64,000 bases of DNA from positions 272,401 to 336,400 of the forward strand of contig CASDOZ010000001.1 of the NCBI GenBank assembly GCA_949282265.1. The letters run 5' to 3'. Positions within the stretch are counted from its first letter, which is position 1; the number at the start of each line of letters is the position of its first letter. Below are positions 1-9,031 of this stretch, one piece after another. Below the pieces are notes generated by a model. That model searched no databases and was not told the origin of the DNA. It worked only from the letters and a program-made list of their open reading frames with translations. The stretch comes from an uncultured Bacteroidales bacterium (GTDB lineage Bacteria; Bacteroidota; Bacteroidia; Bacteroidales; Paludibacteraceae). The position numbers and the translations under genes are program-made.

Positions 1-921
1 GTTGTAACTGCTTTGTCGCTTGTCGTGCCGTTATTCAGTTATTCGTTTGCCTCCATGTTGGTTTCATTCTCCTTGCTTGGCATAGGCAATGCCTTGATGC
101 AAGTTTCGGTCAATCCGCTTTTGTCCAATATCGTGAAAGGCGACAAGTTGGCCAGTTCGCTTACGTTCGGCCAGTTCGTCAAAGCCATTGCATCGTTTAT
201 CGCGCCGATTTTGGCCGCATGGGCGGCAACGTCCTTAGGCAACTGGCGGTTGTTATATCCGATATTTATGGCTGTTTCTGTCATAGCCGTATTGTGGCTT
301 GGATTTACTGAAATCAGCGATGAAAACGGGGAAGAGAAGCAGAAATCATCGACTTTCGCGCAATGTTTTGCCTTGCTCGGCGATGGGATAATCTTGCTTT
401 CGTTCCTGGGTATAATGTGCCATGTCGGCATAGATGTTGGCCTGAATGTTACGGCACCGAAAATCTTGCAGGAACGTTTGGGGATTTCGTTGGCCGATGC
501 AGGTTTCGCCACCAGCGTTTATTTCTTGTTCCGTACGGTCGGTTGCCTCAGCGGCACGTTTATTTTGAGCCGTTGGCCGGCAGGGAAGTTTTTCGCATTA
601 AGCGTTGCCGCGATGATTTTGTCCATGTTGGGGCTGTTTTTCGGGAACTCATTGGCTGTCCTTTATGTTGCCATAGCATTGGCCGGTTTCGGCAATTCGA
701 ATATTTTCCCGATTATCCTTTCGCAAGTCATGTTGTACAAGCCCGATAAAAAGAATGAAATATCCGGCTTGATGATAATGGGGCTTTTTGGCGGGACGGT
801 ATTCCCGTTTTTGATGGGCTTGCTTTCCGATGCAATGCAAACCCAGCTCGGCGCGGTAATTGTGATAACCTTGGCCGTAATTTATTTGTTTTTCTTTTCT
901 TTGCGTCTGAAAAAAGCATAA
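1..921 (+). CDS. Sugar transporter of the major facilitator superfamily (FucP-like), 5' end cut off
   Basis: An inner-membrane sugar/H+ symporter; the frame is open from base 1, so the N-terminus lies outside the window. The visible 306 residues are almost entirely hydrophobic segments broken by short loops, with a charged cytoplasmic loop (DENGEEKQKSS, near residue 105) that looks like the central loop between the two six-helix halves. The C-terminal half has the glycine-rich helix pairs typical of this superfamily. The next gene, 19 bases downstream, is a PfkB-type fructokinase, and the one after it is a periplasmic-sugar sensor kinase. The same trio of functions occurs in Bacteroides fructan/fructose loci, so fructose is the best substrate guess. 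That assignment is inference; glucose, galactose or fucose cannot be excluded from sequence alone. Confidence 0.85.
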   Translation, partial: VVTALSLVVPLFSYSFASMLVSFSLLGIGNALMQVSVNPLLSNIVKGDKLASSLTFGQFVKAIASFIAPILAAWAATSLGNWRLLYPIFMAVSVIAVLWLGFTEISDENGEEKQKSSTFAQCFALLGDGIILLSFLGIMCHVGIDVGLNVTAPKILQERLGISLADAGFATSVYFLFRTVGCLSGTFILSRWPAGKFFALSVAAMILSMLGLFFGNSLAVLYVAIALAGFGNSNIFPIILSQVMLYKPDKKNEISGLMIMGLFGGTVFPFLMGLLSDAMQTQLGAVIVITLAVIYLFFFSLRLKKA

Positions 922-940
922 ACTTAAAAGAAAATTTAAT

Positions 941-1822
941 ATGAAAGCTGATACGATTGTCGGAATTGGTGAGATATTGTGGGATGTATTGCCGGAAGGT
1001 AAAGTCTTGGGTGGCGCGCCGGCCAATTTTGCCTACCATGTTTCACAATTTGGTTTTAAGAGTTGCGCTGTCAGTGCCGTCGGCACCGATGGATTGGGGC
1101 AGGAAATACGTCGCGTCCTGGATGAAAAAAGGATGGATTATGTGCTGGAAGATGTGCCGTTCCCTACGGGCACTGTCCAGGTTACATTGGATTCCGGCGG
1201 AATACCCCAATATGAAATATGTGAAAACGTGGCTTGGGACAATATCATTTTCACCGATGAATTGGAGGACTTGGCTGCCCGGACCAAGGTAGTTTGCTTT
1301 GGTTCGCTGGCACAGCGGAATCAGGTTTCGCACGCTACGATTAAGCGGTTTATTGCCGCTTTGCCAGCTGATGCACTGAAAGTGTTTGATATAAACATCC
1401 GGCAGCATTTTTACAACAAGGAACTGATAGGAGAATCGTTGCGCAGTGCCAATATCCTGAAAATAAACGATGATGAAATACTGATTGTTGCTGGTTTGTT
1501 CGGCTGGGAAGGCCGTTCGGAAATGGAAATCTGCCAGCTTCTGCGACAAAATTATGCCTTGGACATGGTTGTTCTGACCAAAGGCACGCAAGGAAGCTAT
1601 GTGTTGTCTGCCGATAAAACCTTGTTCAGGCCGACGCCTGTCGTGCAAGTGGCCGACACGGTCGGGGCCGGCGATTCGTTTACGGCCGGCTTTGTGTCTG
1701 CATTGCTTCAAGGGTGCAGTCTGGAAGATGCCCACCGGCTTGCCGTGGATGTCTCCGCTTATGTCTGTACATGCAGGGGTGCCATGCCGGTGTTGCCTGA
1801 TAGCTTGAAAAATAGATTGTGA
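941..1822 (+). CDS. Fructokinase, PfkB/ribokinase family
   Basis: A cytosolic ATP-dependent sugar kinase, most likely converting fructose to fructose-6-phosphate. The 293 residues match the family length. The N-terminal signature GGAPANFAYH (near residue 25) is the substrate-binding di-glycine region. DTVGAGDSFTAGF near residues 238-250 is the PfkB signature with the anion hole, and Asp245 is the catalytic base. It starts 19 bases after the MFS transporter stop and shares its strand, so import and phosphorylation are probably co-transcribed. The hybrid sensor follows about 100 bases later. Family assignment is firm; fructose as substrate rests on the neighbourhood and on the frk-like GEILWDVLP start. 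Confidence 0.88.
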   Translation: MKADTIVGIGEILWDVLPEGKVLGGAPANFAYHVSQFGFKSCAVSAVGTDGLGQEIRRVLDEKRMDYVLEDVPFPTGTVQVTLDSGGIPQYEICENVAWDNIIFTDELEDLAARTKVVCFGSLAQRNQVSHATIKRFIAALPADALKVFDINIRQHFYNKELIGESLRSANILKINDDEILIVAGLFGWEGRSEMEICQLLRQNYALDMVVLTKGTQGSYVLSADKTLFRPTPVVQVADTVGAGDSFTAGFVSALLQGCSLEDAHRLAVDVSAYVCTCRGAMPVLPDSLKNRL

Positions 1823-1925
1823 TATAGTTGCGTTTTAACCTATTTGTTGTTAAACAAAAAGAAAACATTTGGCTGCTCGTTTTTTCAAATCTAATTTTGT
1901 GTTGGGAAAGGAAGGCTATATTTTT

Positions 1926-4706
1926 ATGAAGAAATATTTGTTTGCTGTTGTTTTCATGCTGTTGCTTTTTGGCTTTTTTTCCTGCAATTGCGGGCACGAC
2001 AAAAAAGTCATTGCATTTTCACAGTGTAGCGAAGATGAATGGCGCACGGCCATGAACAATGAGGTCTTGCAGGAAGCCTCGTTCCATCCTGATGTTGAAA
2101 TACGTATTAAAAGCGTCAAGGATGATACGCAGCAGCAAATCCGCGATGTGGAACAGTTCATTGCGGACAAAGTCGATTTGATTGTACTTGCGCCGAACGA
2201 GGCTATTCCGTTGACTTCGGTGGTGGAAAAGGCGATGGATGCAGGTATTCCCGTCGTGTTGGCCGACCGCAAGATAGCCTCGAAACGCTATACGGCGTTC
2301 GTCGGGGCGGACAACTATGAAGTCGGGCGCGATGCGGGTATTTACATAGCGGAACGTTTGAAAGATGGCGGCCGGATTCTTGAGGTCAGGGGCTTGGATG
2401 GCTCCACGCCTGCGACCGAACGTCATAATGGCTTTATGAACGTTATCGCTATGCATCCTGGAATAGAGGTAGTTTCGTCGGTTGATGGTGCCTGGTTCCG
2501 CGATGTGGCCAAAAAAAAGACGGAGCAGTTCCTTGCAGGAAACCAACCTGTCGATTTGATTTTTGCCCATAACGACCAGATGGCTCTGGGTGCTTATGAA
2601 GCCTACCGCGATGCAGGTCTGGAGCGTCCGGATATTATCGGCATAGATGCTCTGGCCGGGCCGAGCGGCGGCATACAAATGGTTTTGGACGATGTGATTG
2701 ATGCCACATTCTTTTATCCGACCGGCGGCGAGCGTGTCGTGCAAACAGCTCTGCGCATTTTGAATGGGGAATCGTATAGCCGAGATAACAAGCTTTATAC
2801 TGCAGTCGTGGACAAAACCAATGCTCGTGTATTGAAGTTGCAGACTGACCAGGTTACAGCCAAACAAAACCAGCTCCAACGTCTGAATGAGATATTGAAC
2901 GAAAGTCTAATGCAGTATTCTGTACAACGTTTTCTGCTTTTCGGCTCGTTGGCGGTTTTGTTGATAATTTGCGTACTGTTGCTTTTGCTGGTACGGGCTT
3001 ATCGTAAATCGAACCGCACCAACAAGTTGCTTGAGAGTCAGAATATAGCCATAAACAAACAAAAAGCCGAATTGGCCGAACAGCGTGATCAGCTGATGGT
3101 GCTTTCCAAAAATCTGGAAGAAGCCACACAGGCCAAACTGGTGTTTTTTACCAATATATCGCATGAATTCCGCACGCCGCTGACTCTGATTTCCGGCCCG
3201 CTTGACACTTTGATGGAACGTGAACAATTGAGTCAAGAAGGCCGGCAACTGGCATTGTTGATACAGAAGAATGTGCAAATATTGCAGCGGCTTATCAATC
3301 AGATTATTGATTTCCGTAAAGTTGAAAACGGAAAGATGAACATGTCTTTTGCACAGGGCGATTTTAAGCAATTCCTTTGCGGCATAACCGAATCATTCCG
3401 CAATTTGGCAGTTACCAAACATTTACATTTGAGTTTTATAGCAGCTGATGATGATTTTTTGTGTTGGTATGATGCGGAAAAGGTGGAAAAGATATTCTTC
3501 AATTTATTGTCAAATGCTTTTAAATATACGCCGGAGAATGGTAAGATCACGGTGGAGCTTGAAAAGAGGCTTTGCGACAATGGCTCTATGCTGCAAGTCA
3601 GGATTATCGATACCGGCGTTGGCATAAAAGCGGAACATGTACCACATATTTTTGAACGCTTTTATAAAGCGGATGAAGTGGCTTCTGGTTCGGGCATTGG
3701 CCTTGCTTTGACCAAGATGCTTGTCGAACTTCATGGTGGCACTATTTCGGTGCAAAGCGAATTAGGCAAAGGCAGCACGTTTGTTGTTGTGCTTCCGTTT
3801 TTGCAGTCGAAAAATAGTTCGCCGATGGAATCGGCGAATATATCGGAAATACCTGCCGAAAGTACTGTTTCAGGTACAGTTTTGGTAAAGAATGAACCTC
3901 TTTCTGATAAAACCATCAGCGAAAGTTCTGAAAAACCACTTATACTTATTGTAGAGGATAATACAGATGTTCGTTTGTACGTAAAAACTCTTTTGTCGGA
4001 CGATTATGATTTGGTGGAGGCAGCTGATGGTTTAGATGGTTTCCAAAAGGCCGTGCAGCACATGCCTGACCTTATTATAAGCGATGTGATGATGGATGGC
4101 ATGGATGGTTTTGAGTTGTGCCGTCAATTGAAAGGTGATATTTCGACTTGCCATATACCGGTTATGTTATTGACGGCTTGCTCGCTTGATGAGCAACGTG
4201 CGCAAGGCTTTGAAAATGGAGCGGATGCATATATTCCAAAACCATTTAATGAGAATTTGTTGAAGGTCCGCATCCGCAGCATGATAGCCAACCGGAAGCG
4301 TCTCAAAGAATACTTTAACCGGAATTTAACTTTTGGAGATGGTAAGACGCGAATAACTGAAATGGACAAGAGTTTTATAGACAAGTTCAGGAAAATCGTC
4401 ATGGATAATTTGTCGGACAACGAACTGAATGTCGATGAAATTGGACGTAATCTGGGTATGTCGCGCATACAGCTCTATCGGAAAATTAAAGCTCTCACAA
4501 ACTATGCACCCAATGAACTGGTGCGTGCAATTCGTTTGAAGGAAGCCGGGCGGCTATTGATAAGTTCCGGATTGACTGTTGCTGAAATTGCTTATGATAC
4601 GGGTTTTTCATCGCCATCTTATTTTACCAAATGTTTTAAGGAATATTTCAATGAAAGTCCGACTGAATATCAAAACCGTTTGAAACACAGCCGTGGCGAT
4701 AGTTGA
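1926..4706 (+). CDS. Hybrid two-component system protein with periplasmic sugar-binding sensor (fructose-sensor type)
   Basis: A one-protein signalling chain of 926 residues. Order: a signal sequence ending in a lipobox-like FFSC; a periplasmic-binding-protein domain of the ribose/fructose type (about 25-310); one transmembrane helix (about 330-352); a coiled-coil linker; HisKA with phosphoacceptor His413 in SHEFRTPL; HATPase with NLLSNAFKYTP, DTGVGI and GSGIGLAL; a receiver domain with Asp720 in ISDVMMDG; and an AraC-type helix-turn-helix at the C-terminus (about 820-920). Proteins of this design in Bacteroides bind fructose directly and switch on fructan-use genes, and the two preceding genes encode a sugar permease and fructokinase. 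I use the ATG at 1926 because it places the signal peptide at the N-terminus; a longer frame begins at 1869. The ligand is inferred. Confidence 0.9.
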   Translation: MKKYLFAVVFMLLLFGFFSCNCGHDKKVIAFSQCSEDEWRTAMNNEVLQEASFHPDVEIRIKSVKDDTQQQIRDVEQFIADKVDLIVLAPNEAIPLTSVVEKAMDAGIPVVLADRKIASKRYTAFVGADNYEVGRDAGIYIAERLKDGGRILEVRGLDGSTPATERHNGFMNVIAMHPGIEVVSSVDGAWFRDVAKKKTEQFLAGNQPVDLIFAHNDQMALGAYEAYRDAGLERPDIIGIDALAGPSGGIQMVLDDVIDATFFYPTGGERVVQTALRILNGESYSRDNKLYTAVVDKTNARVLKLQTDQVTAKQNQLQRLNEILNESLMQYSVQRFLLFGSLAVLLIICVLLLLLVRAYRKSNRTNKLLESQNIAINKQKAELAEQRDQLMVLSKNLEEATQAKLVFFTNISHEFRTPLTLISGPLDTLMEREQLSQEGRQLALLIQKNVQILQRLINQIIDFRKVENGKMNMSFAQGDFKQFLCGITESFRNLAVTKHLHLSFIAADDDFLCWYDAEKVEKIFFNLLSNAFKYTPENGKITVELEKRLCDNGSMLQVRIIDTGVGIKAEHVPHIFERFYKADEVASGSGIGLALTKMLVELHGGTISVQSELGKGSTFVVVLPFLQSKNSSPMESANISEIPAESTVSGTVLVKNEPLSDKTISESSEKPLILIVEDNTDVRLYVKTLLSDDYDLVEAADGLDGFQKAVQHMPDLIISDVMMDGMDGFELCRQLKGDISTCHIPVMLLTACSLDEQRAQGFENGADAYIPKPFNENLLKVRIRSMIANRKRLKEYFNRNLTFGDGKTRITEMDKSFIDKFRKIVMDNLSDNELNVDEIGRNLGMSRIQLYRKIKALTNYAPNELVRAIRLKEAGRLLISSGLTVAEIAYDTGFSSPSYFTKCFKEYFNESPTEYQNRLKHSRGDS

Positions 4707-4721
4707 GGATGTGAAAAAAAG

Positions 4722-4763
4722 CGGAACGGAATGACAATTACTCCCGTTCCGTTTCCTGTTTTT
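4722..4763. terminator. Bidirectional terminator between converging genes
   Basis: A perfect 8-bp stem, CGGAACGG (4722-4729) with CCGTTCCG (4744-4751), carries an A-run before it and a T-rich stretch after it. It sits between the stops of the sensor gene and the deaminase gene, so it can end transcripts from both sides. Confidence 0.75.
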
Positions 4764-4774
4764 CCCTTAACAGC

Positions 4775-5242
4775 TTAATAAGGCGTTTTTTCTTCGTTGT
4801 TTTCCCACTCCATAAATGCCTTGATTGCCTCTTCCGGCAGCAACTGGATGGCTTTGATGCGCCTCTCCGCGAGCGGCAAGTCTATTTCTTTATAGATGAA
4901 CGAATCGTCGAATCCGATATTGCGTGCATCAGCTTTGGTGTTGCCGTAAAAAATCTTGTCTATGTGCGCCCAATAAATCGCACCCAAGCACATGGGGCAT
5001 GGTTCGCATGATGTGTAGATAGTACATCCGGACAAATCGAATGTGTTCAACAGTTTACATGCTTGTCTTATGGCGGAAACTTCCGCATGGGCAGTCGGGT
5101 CGCAATTTGCTGTTACACGGTTGGTTCCTGTAGCTACTACTTGGCCGTTTTTTACGATCACAGCACCGAATGGGCCGCCACCGTGTTTTACGTTCTCGCA
5201 TGACAAATTAATAGCCATGCGCATAAAATCTTGATCTTTCAT
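4775..5242 (-). CDS. Nucleoside/guanine deaminase, cytidine deaminase-like zinc enzyme
   Basis: A cytosolic zinc-dependent deaminase of 155 residues, closest in motif to bacterial guanine deaminase (guanine to xanthine, purine salvage). The zinc site is visible as HAE and SCEPCPMCLGAIYWA, which supply one His and two Cys ligands plus the proton-shuttling Glu. The segment NTKADARNIGFDD and an aromatic C-terminus are typical of the GuaD branch rather than tRNA-adenosine deaminase. Start choice: an in-frame ATG at 5272 exists, but a strong AAGGAGG ribosome-binding site lies 7 bases upstream of the ATG at 5242. It is divergent from the phosphosugar mutase and convergent with the sensor gene, so probably monocistronic. 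The exact base specificity is inferred. Confidence 0.85.
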   Translation of the reverse strand: MKDQDFMRMAINLSCENVKHGGGPFGAVIVKNGQVVATGTNRVTANCDPTAHAEVSAIRQACKLLNTFDLSGCTIYTSCEPCPMCLGAIYWAHIDKIFYGNTKADARNIGFDDSFIYKEIDLPLAERRIKAIQLLPEEAIKAFMEWENNEEKTPY

Positions 5243-5249
5243 AAAATAA

Positions 5250-5256
5250 CCTCCTT
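5250..5256 (-). promoter_or_regulatory. Strong Shine-Dalgarno site fixing the deaminase start
   Basis: On the minus strand AAGGAGG ends 7 bases before the ATG at 5242. Such a full match is unusual here, since most genes in the window show none, and it excludes the upstream ATG at 5272 as the main start. Confidence 0.7.
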
Positions 5257-5477
5257 CTTTATTGTGTGCCATTTGTCAGTAGACTCTTTCCGCTGTAATG
5301 GCAATAAAACTGATTTCTTTATTGTTTGTTTTCAACAACAGAAACAGACATTGCAACAAAGATAAAACAAAAAAATGGAAAAAGGATATCAGGAGGATTG
5401 ATATATTCAAAAAATATATTTGATAGGTTATGAAAAAATAGTGTTGGCAGACTTTTTTTATATTGTTGGAGTTTGTA

Positions 5478-5509
5478 TTTGCATAATGGTGTAAAAAAAC
5501 GTATTTTTG
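5478..5509 (+). promoter_or_regulatory. Bacteroidota-type promoter of the phosphosugar mutase gene
   Basis: TTTG (5478-5481), a 20-base spacer and TATTTTTG (5502-5509) match the -33/-7 consensus of the phylum. A second possible -7 box, TACCTTTG, lies at 5514-5521 without a matching -33. The leader to the ATG would be about 110 bases. Confidence 0.6.
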
Positions 5510-5623
5510 CCGTTACCTTTGCAAAATGGCGATTTATGATAAGCTTAAATTGTCGTAGTTTTGGATATTTGTGTTGGCAGAATCTTTTTTTAAGATGACA
5601 CTAATCTAAATACTAATATATTT

Positions 5624-7372
5624 ATGAACGATCAAGAGTTATTACAAGAAGTCATGAAAAAAGCCCAAATGTGGCTTGATGGCAATTATGATGCAGAAAC
5701 AAAAGCTGCTGTGCGGGAATTGATGTCTGCAGAAGACAAGACGGAACTTATTGAGTCTTTTTACAAGAATCTAGAATTCGGAACAGGTGGGCTTCGTGGA
5801 ATCATGGGTGTGGGTACAAACCGCATGAATATTTACACGGTAGGAGCAGCTACACAGGGTTTGAGTAACTATTTGAAAAAACAGTTTGCCGATTTGCCTC
5901 AAATCAGTGTATGTATCGGACATGATTGCCGGAATAACAGCCGTAAATTTGCGGAAATATCCGCCGATATTTTTTCGGCTAATGGAATCAAGGTTTATTT
6001 GTTTGAGGACTTGCGTCCGACGCCAGAAATGTCTTTTGCAATTCGGCATCTTGGTTGCCAGAGCGGTATTATTTTGACGGCTAGTCATAATCCGAAGGAA
6101 TACAATGGCTATAAAGCTTATTGGAGCGATGGTGCGCAAATGATCGCGCCGCATGATACGGCTGTTATTGACGAGGTAAACAAAATTCAGTCCGTAGATG
6201 ACATTAAGTTCCAGGGAAACAAGGCGTTGATTGAAATTATTGGTGCGGAAATTGACAAGTTGTATATTGAAAAAATCAAGACTTTGACTTTGTCGCCGGA
6301 CAGTATAGCGCGCAACAAAGATATGAAAATCGTTTATACGCCGATTCATGGTACGGGGGTACGTCTTGTGCCCATGTGTTTGAAGGAATTTGGCTTCACC
6401 AATATCATTCCTGTGCCGGAACAAAATGTCGTGAGCGGTGATTTCCCGACCGTAGTTTCCCCGAATCCAGAAGAACCAGCAGCATTATCTATGGCAGTAG
6501 CCAAAGCAAAGGAGACGGATGCTGACATAGTTATGGCTTCTGATCCCGACTCAGACCGTTTGGGTATTGCTGTAAAGAACGATGCGGGTGAATGGATTCT
6601 CTGTAATGGTAACCAGACTTGTATTTTGTTTACGTATTATATTTTACGTCGCTGGAAAGAGCTGGGCAGATTGACTGGTAAGGAATTTTGTGTTAAGACC
6701 ATCGTTACCACTGAAGTGATGAGGGATGTGGCCAATAAAATGGGGGTAGAGATTTTTGATTGCTATACTGGTTTCAAATGGATTGCGGCTATTATCCGGG
6801 AATTGGAAGGCAAACGCCAATACATAGGTGGCGGTGAAGAAAGTTACGGTTATTTGGCAGAAGATTTTGTCCGCGACAAAGATGCTGTGTCGGCTTGTGT
6901 GTTGATGGCGGAAATTGCTGCTTGGGCCAAGGACAACGGGAAAACGCTGTTTGAGTTGTTACAAGACATTTATGTGGAAGTCGGCTTTGGTAAGGAAAAA
7001 GGTATCTCCGTAGTACGGAAGGGTAAATCTGGTGCGGAAGAAATCCAACAAATGATGCGTGACTATCGCAATAATCCGCCCAAAGAAATAGCTGGTTCGC
7101 GGGTTGCTCTCATTAAAGATTATCAAACACTGATTGCAACTGAAACAGCAACAGGCAAGACAAGCAAATTGAATTTCCCTTGTACTAGCAATGTTTTGCA
7201 ATTCTTTACGGAAGATGGAACGAAAATTTCAGTGCGTCCATCGGGTACGGAACCTAAAATCAAATTTTATATTGAAGTTCGCGGCATCATGAAAAGCCGC
7301 GCCGATTATGCGGTAGCTGATAAAGCCGCTGCTGAAAAGATAGATGCAGTGCGTGCGTCTTTGGGCGTATAA
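5624..7372 (+). CDS. Phosphoglucomutase/phosphomannomutase (alpha-D-phosphohexomutase)
   Basis: A cytosolic enzyme interconverting hexose-1- and hexose-6-phosphates. The 582 residues fit the longer PgcA-like branch. The catalytic phosphoserine loop TASHNPKEYNGYK lies near residues 152-164. The metal-binding loop is DPDSDRLGIA, the sugar-binding loop GGGEESYGY, and the C-terminal phosphate-binding loop RPSGTEPKIKFY. Its product links central metabolism to glycogen and to cell-envelope sugar nucleotides. It is transcribed alone from its own promoter and is followed by a hairpin terminator at 7400. Family certain; glucose versus mannose preference not readable. Confidence 0.92.
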   Translation: MNDQELLQEVMKKAQMWLDGNYDAETKAAVRELMSAEDKTELIESFYKNLEFGTGGLRGIMGVGTNRMNIYTVGAATQGLSNYLKKQFADLPQISVCIGHDCRNNSRKFAEISADIFSANGIKVYLFEDLRPTPEMSFAIRHLGCQSGIILTASHNPKEYNGYKAYWSDGAQMIAPHDTAVIDEVNKIQSVDDIKFQGNKALIEIIGAEIDKLYIEKIKTLTLSPDSIARNKDMKIVYTPIHGTGVRLVPMCLKEFGFTNIIPVPEQNVVSGDFPTVVSPNPEEPAALSMAVAKAKETDADIVMASDPDSDRLGIAVKNDAGEWILCNGNQTCILFTYYILRRWKELGRLTGKEFCVKTIVTTEVMRDVANKMGVEIFDCYTGFKWIAAIIRELEGKRQYIGGGEESYGYLAEDFVRDKDAVSACVLMAEIAAWAKDNGKTLFELLQDIYVEVGFGKEKGISVVRKGKSGAEEIQQMMRDYRNNPPKEIAGSRVALIKDYQTLIATETATGKTSKLNFPCTSNVLQFFTEDGTKISVRPSGTEPKIKFYIEVRGIMKSRADYAVADKAAAEKIDAVRASLGV

Positions 7373-7399
7373 CGACAACTTAAAAAATAAAAACCTAAA

Positions 7400-7443
7400 C
7401 CACAACGTTAAAACATTCTGTCGGATGTTTTCGTTGTGGTTTT
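7400..7443 (+). terminator. Terminator after the phosphosugar mutase gene
   Basis: CCACAACG (7400-7407) pairs with CGTTGTGG (7432-7439), the inner arms AAAACAT and ATGTTTT extend the hairpin, and TTTTGT follows. It lies 28 bases after the stop codon. Confidence 0.75.
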
Positions 7444-7541
7444 GTCAATTTTTTGCAGCACAGTTTGGTGGTAAGTGTGCAATTTGAAGAAGAACATGCT
7501 TAATTTATTTTGGAAATGACTGTTTTTTGGAATAAATGAGT

Positions 7542-7549
7542 TACTTTTG
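7542..7549 (+). promoter_or_regulatory. Possible -7 promoter box of the alpha-oxoamine synthase gene
   Basis: TACTTTTG matches TAnnTTTG about 60 bases before the ATG, but no TTTG lies at the usual 19-21 base distance. Tentative. Confidence 0.3.
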
Positions 7550-7611
7550 CCGATGAAATAATTTATAACTTGTATAAACATAAAATTTTGTACCAATTTT
7601 TATTATAAAAA

Positions 7612-8886
7612 ATGAAAGATATTTTTGAAACAATCAAATCAATTCCTGGTCCGTTAGGACAATATCAAGGTAATGCAGATGGTTATTTCATGTTCCCAAA
7701 GTTGGAAGGTGAGATTGGCCCCGAAATGGTTTTTAACGGGAAAAAAGTTCTGAACTGGAGTCTGAACAACTATTTGGGCTTAGCGAATCATCCGGAAGTG
7801 AGGAAAGCCGATGCGGAAGGTGCAGCCAAGTTTGGCCTGGCAGCTCCGATGGGAGCTCGTATGATGTCTGGTGATACAGTTTATCACAAGAAATTGGAGC
7901 AGGATTTGGCAGATTTTGTTGGAAAACCGGCTGCTTATTTGATGAATTTTGGCTATCAGGGCATGGTGTCCATTATCGATGTAATGTGTAGTCGTTTCGA
8001 TGTCATTGTCTATGATTCGGAAGCCCATGCTTGTATTATGGACGGAATTTTCTTGCACAAGGCCAAAGGAGGCAAAAGCTTCGTTTATCCACATAATGAC
8101 ATCGATCGCTGCGAAAAGATGTTGAAGATGGCCGAAAACTATATTGACAAGGAAGGCGGAAAAGGCGGTATCTTGGTTGTTACTGAAGGTGTGTTTGGTA
8201 TGGCTGGCGATCTTGGTGCTTTGGACAAAATTGTTGCTTTGAAGAAAAAACACAGTTTCCGTATCTTGGTGGATGATGCACATGGTTTCGGAACTATGGG
8301 TAAAACTGGTGCCGGAACCCCCGAGCATTTTGGTTGCCAAGATGGAATTGACTTGCATTTCTGCACATTTGCAAAAAGTATGGCCGGTATCGGCGCTTTC
8401 ATCGCTTCCGAGCGTGAAATCGTTGACCATTTGCGTTTCAACATGCGTTCCCAGATTTTTGCAAAATCGCTGCCGATGCCAATGGTGATTGGAGCCATGA
8501 AGCGTTTGGAATTGCTGAAAACAGAAAATTCCCTGCGTGAAAAACTTTGGACAATTACACGTACCTTACAGGAAGGTTTGCGTAGCAAAGGATTCGATTT
8601 GGGACACACGCAATCACCTGTTACGCCGGTTTATTTCAAAGGTGGCGTAGGCGAAGGCACCAACATTGTTGTAGATTTGCGTGAAAATTATGGCATATTC
8701 TGTTCTATCGTTGTTTATCCGGTTGTACCGAAAGGTGTTTTGATGCTCCGCATTATACCGACAGCTGCACATACGTTGGAACACGTGGAACGTACCATTA
8801 ACGTATTCAGTGAGGTTAAGGAAAAACTTGCCGCTGGATATTATGATCATGAAATGCCGAATATGAACTTGATAAACAAAGGTTAA
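7612..8886 (+). CDS. Alpha-oxoamine synthase, probable cysteate C-fatty acyltransferase (sulfonolipid synthesis)
   Basis: A PLP-dependent enzyme of the KBL/BioF/serine palmitoyltransferase family, 424 residues, which condenses an amino acid with an acyl thioester and releases CO2. Visible: LNNYLGLANHPEV, the cofactor-stacking region SEAHACIMDG, VDDAHGFGTMG with the PLP-binding Asp and His, and Schiff-base Lys255 in TFAKSMAG. It does not look like the roughly 395-residue serine palmitoyltransferase of Bacteroides. The next gene is a threonine-synthase-like enzyme, the family from which cysteate synthases derive, and a short-chain reductase lies further on. Together they match the three capnine steps: cysteate, 3-ketocapnine, capnine. 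Family is certain; cysteate as substrate is inference from context. It has its own leader and is followed by a terminator, so it may be transcribed apart from the genes below. Confidence 0.8.
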   Translation: MKDIFETIKSIPGPLGQYQGNADGYFMFPKLEGEIGPEMVFNGKKVLNWSLNNYLGLANHPEVRKADAEGAAKFGLAAPMGARMMSGDTVYHKKLEQDLADFVGKPAAYLMNFGYQGMVSIIDVMCSRFDVIVYDSEAHACIMDGIFLHKAKGGKSFVYPHNDIDRCEKMLKMAENYIDKEGGKGGILVVTEGVFGMAGDLGALDKIVALKKKHSFRILVDDAHGFGTMGKTGAGTPEHFGCQDGIDLHFCTFAKSMAGIGAFIASEREIVDHLRFNMRSQIFAKSLPMPMVIGAMKRLELLKTENSLREKLWTITRTLQEGLRSKGFDLGHTQSPVTPVYFKGGVGEGTNIVVDLRENYGIFCSIVVYPVVPKGVLMLRIIPTAAHTLEHVERTINVFSEVKEKLAAGYYDHEMPNMNLINKG

Positions 8887-8898
8887 AGTTTTAGGAGA

Positions 8899-8934
8899 CG
8901 GAACGACGTGCATGTGTATGTCGTTCCGCTTTTT
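8899..8934 (+). terminator. Terminator after the alpha-oxoamine synthase gene
   Basis: A perfect 9-bp stem, CGGAACGAC (8899-8907) with GTCGTTCCG (8920-8928), is followed by CTTTTTGG, 12 bases after the stop. Confidence 0.8.
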
Positions 8935-9031
8935 GGCAAAACAGCATGTCCGCAAAGCCGACACAACTTTTTTGTTGCCGGTCTTTGTGTATTTGTATGT
9001 ATCATAAAATATATCATATTCAGAAAAACTT

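Larger units (their letters stand above)
5243..5623. other. Divergent intergenic region
   Basis: 381 bases without a gene between the deaminase and phosphosugar mutase. It holds the deaminase ribosome-binding site, a possible minus-strand -7 box (CAAAGATA on the plus strand, 5357-5364, without a clear TTTG partner) and a well-formed plus-strand promoter at 5478-5509. The rest is AT-rich, with no ORF or repeat that I can see. Confidence 0.6.

Noticed and set aside
1843-1858. TTTGTT-GTTA-AACAAA palindrome as a Rex operator
   Set aside because: The half-sites are 4 bases apart, while Rex sites need about 8 between TTGTT and AACAA. It may be chance in an AT-rich gap.
7612-8886. Serine palmitoyltransferase
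   Set aside because: Length and N-terminus differ from the Bacteroides enzyme as I know it, and the next gene points to cysteate; kept only as an alternative.
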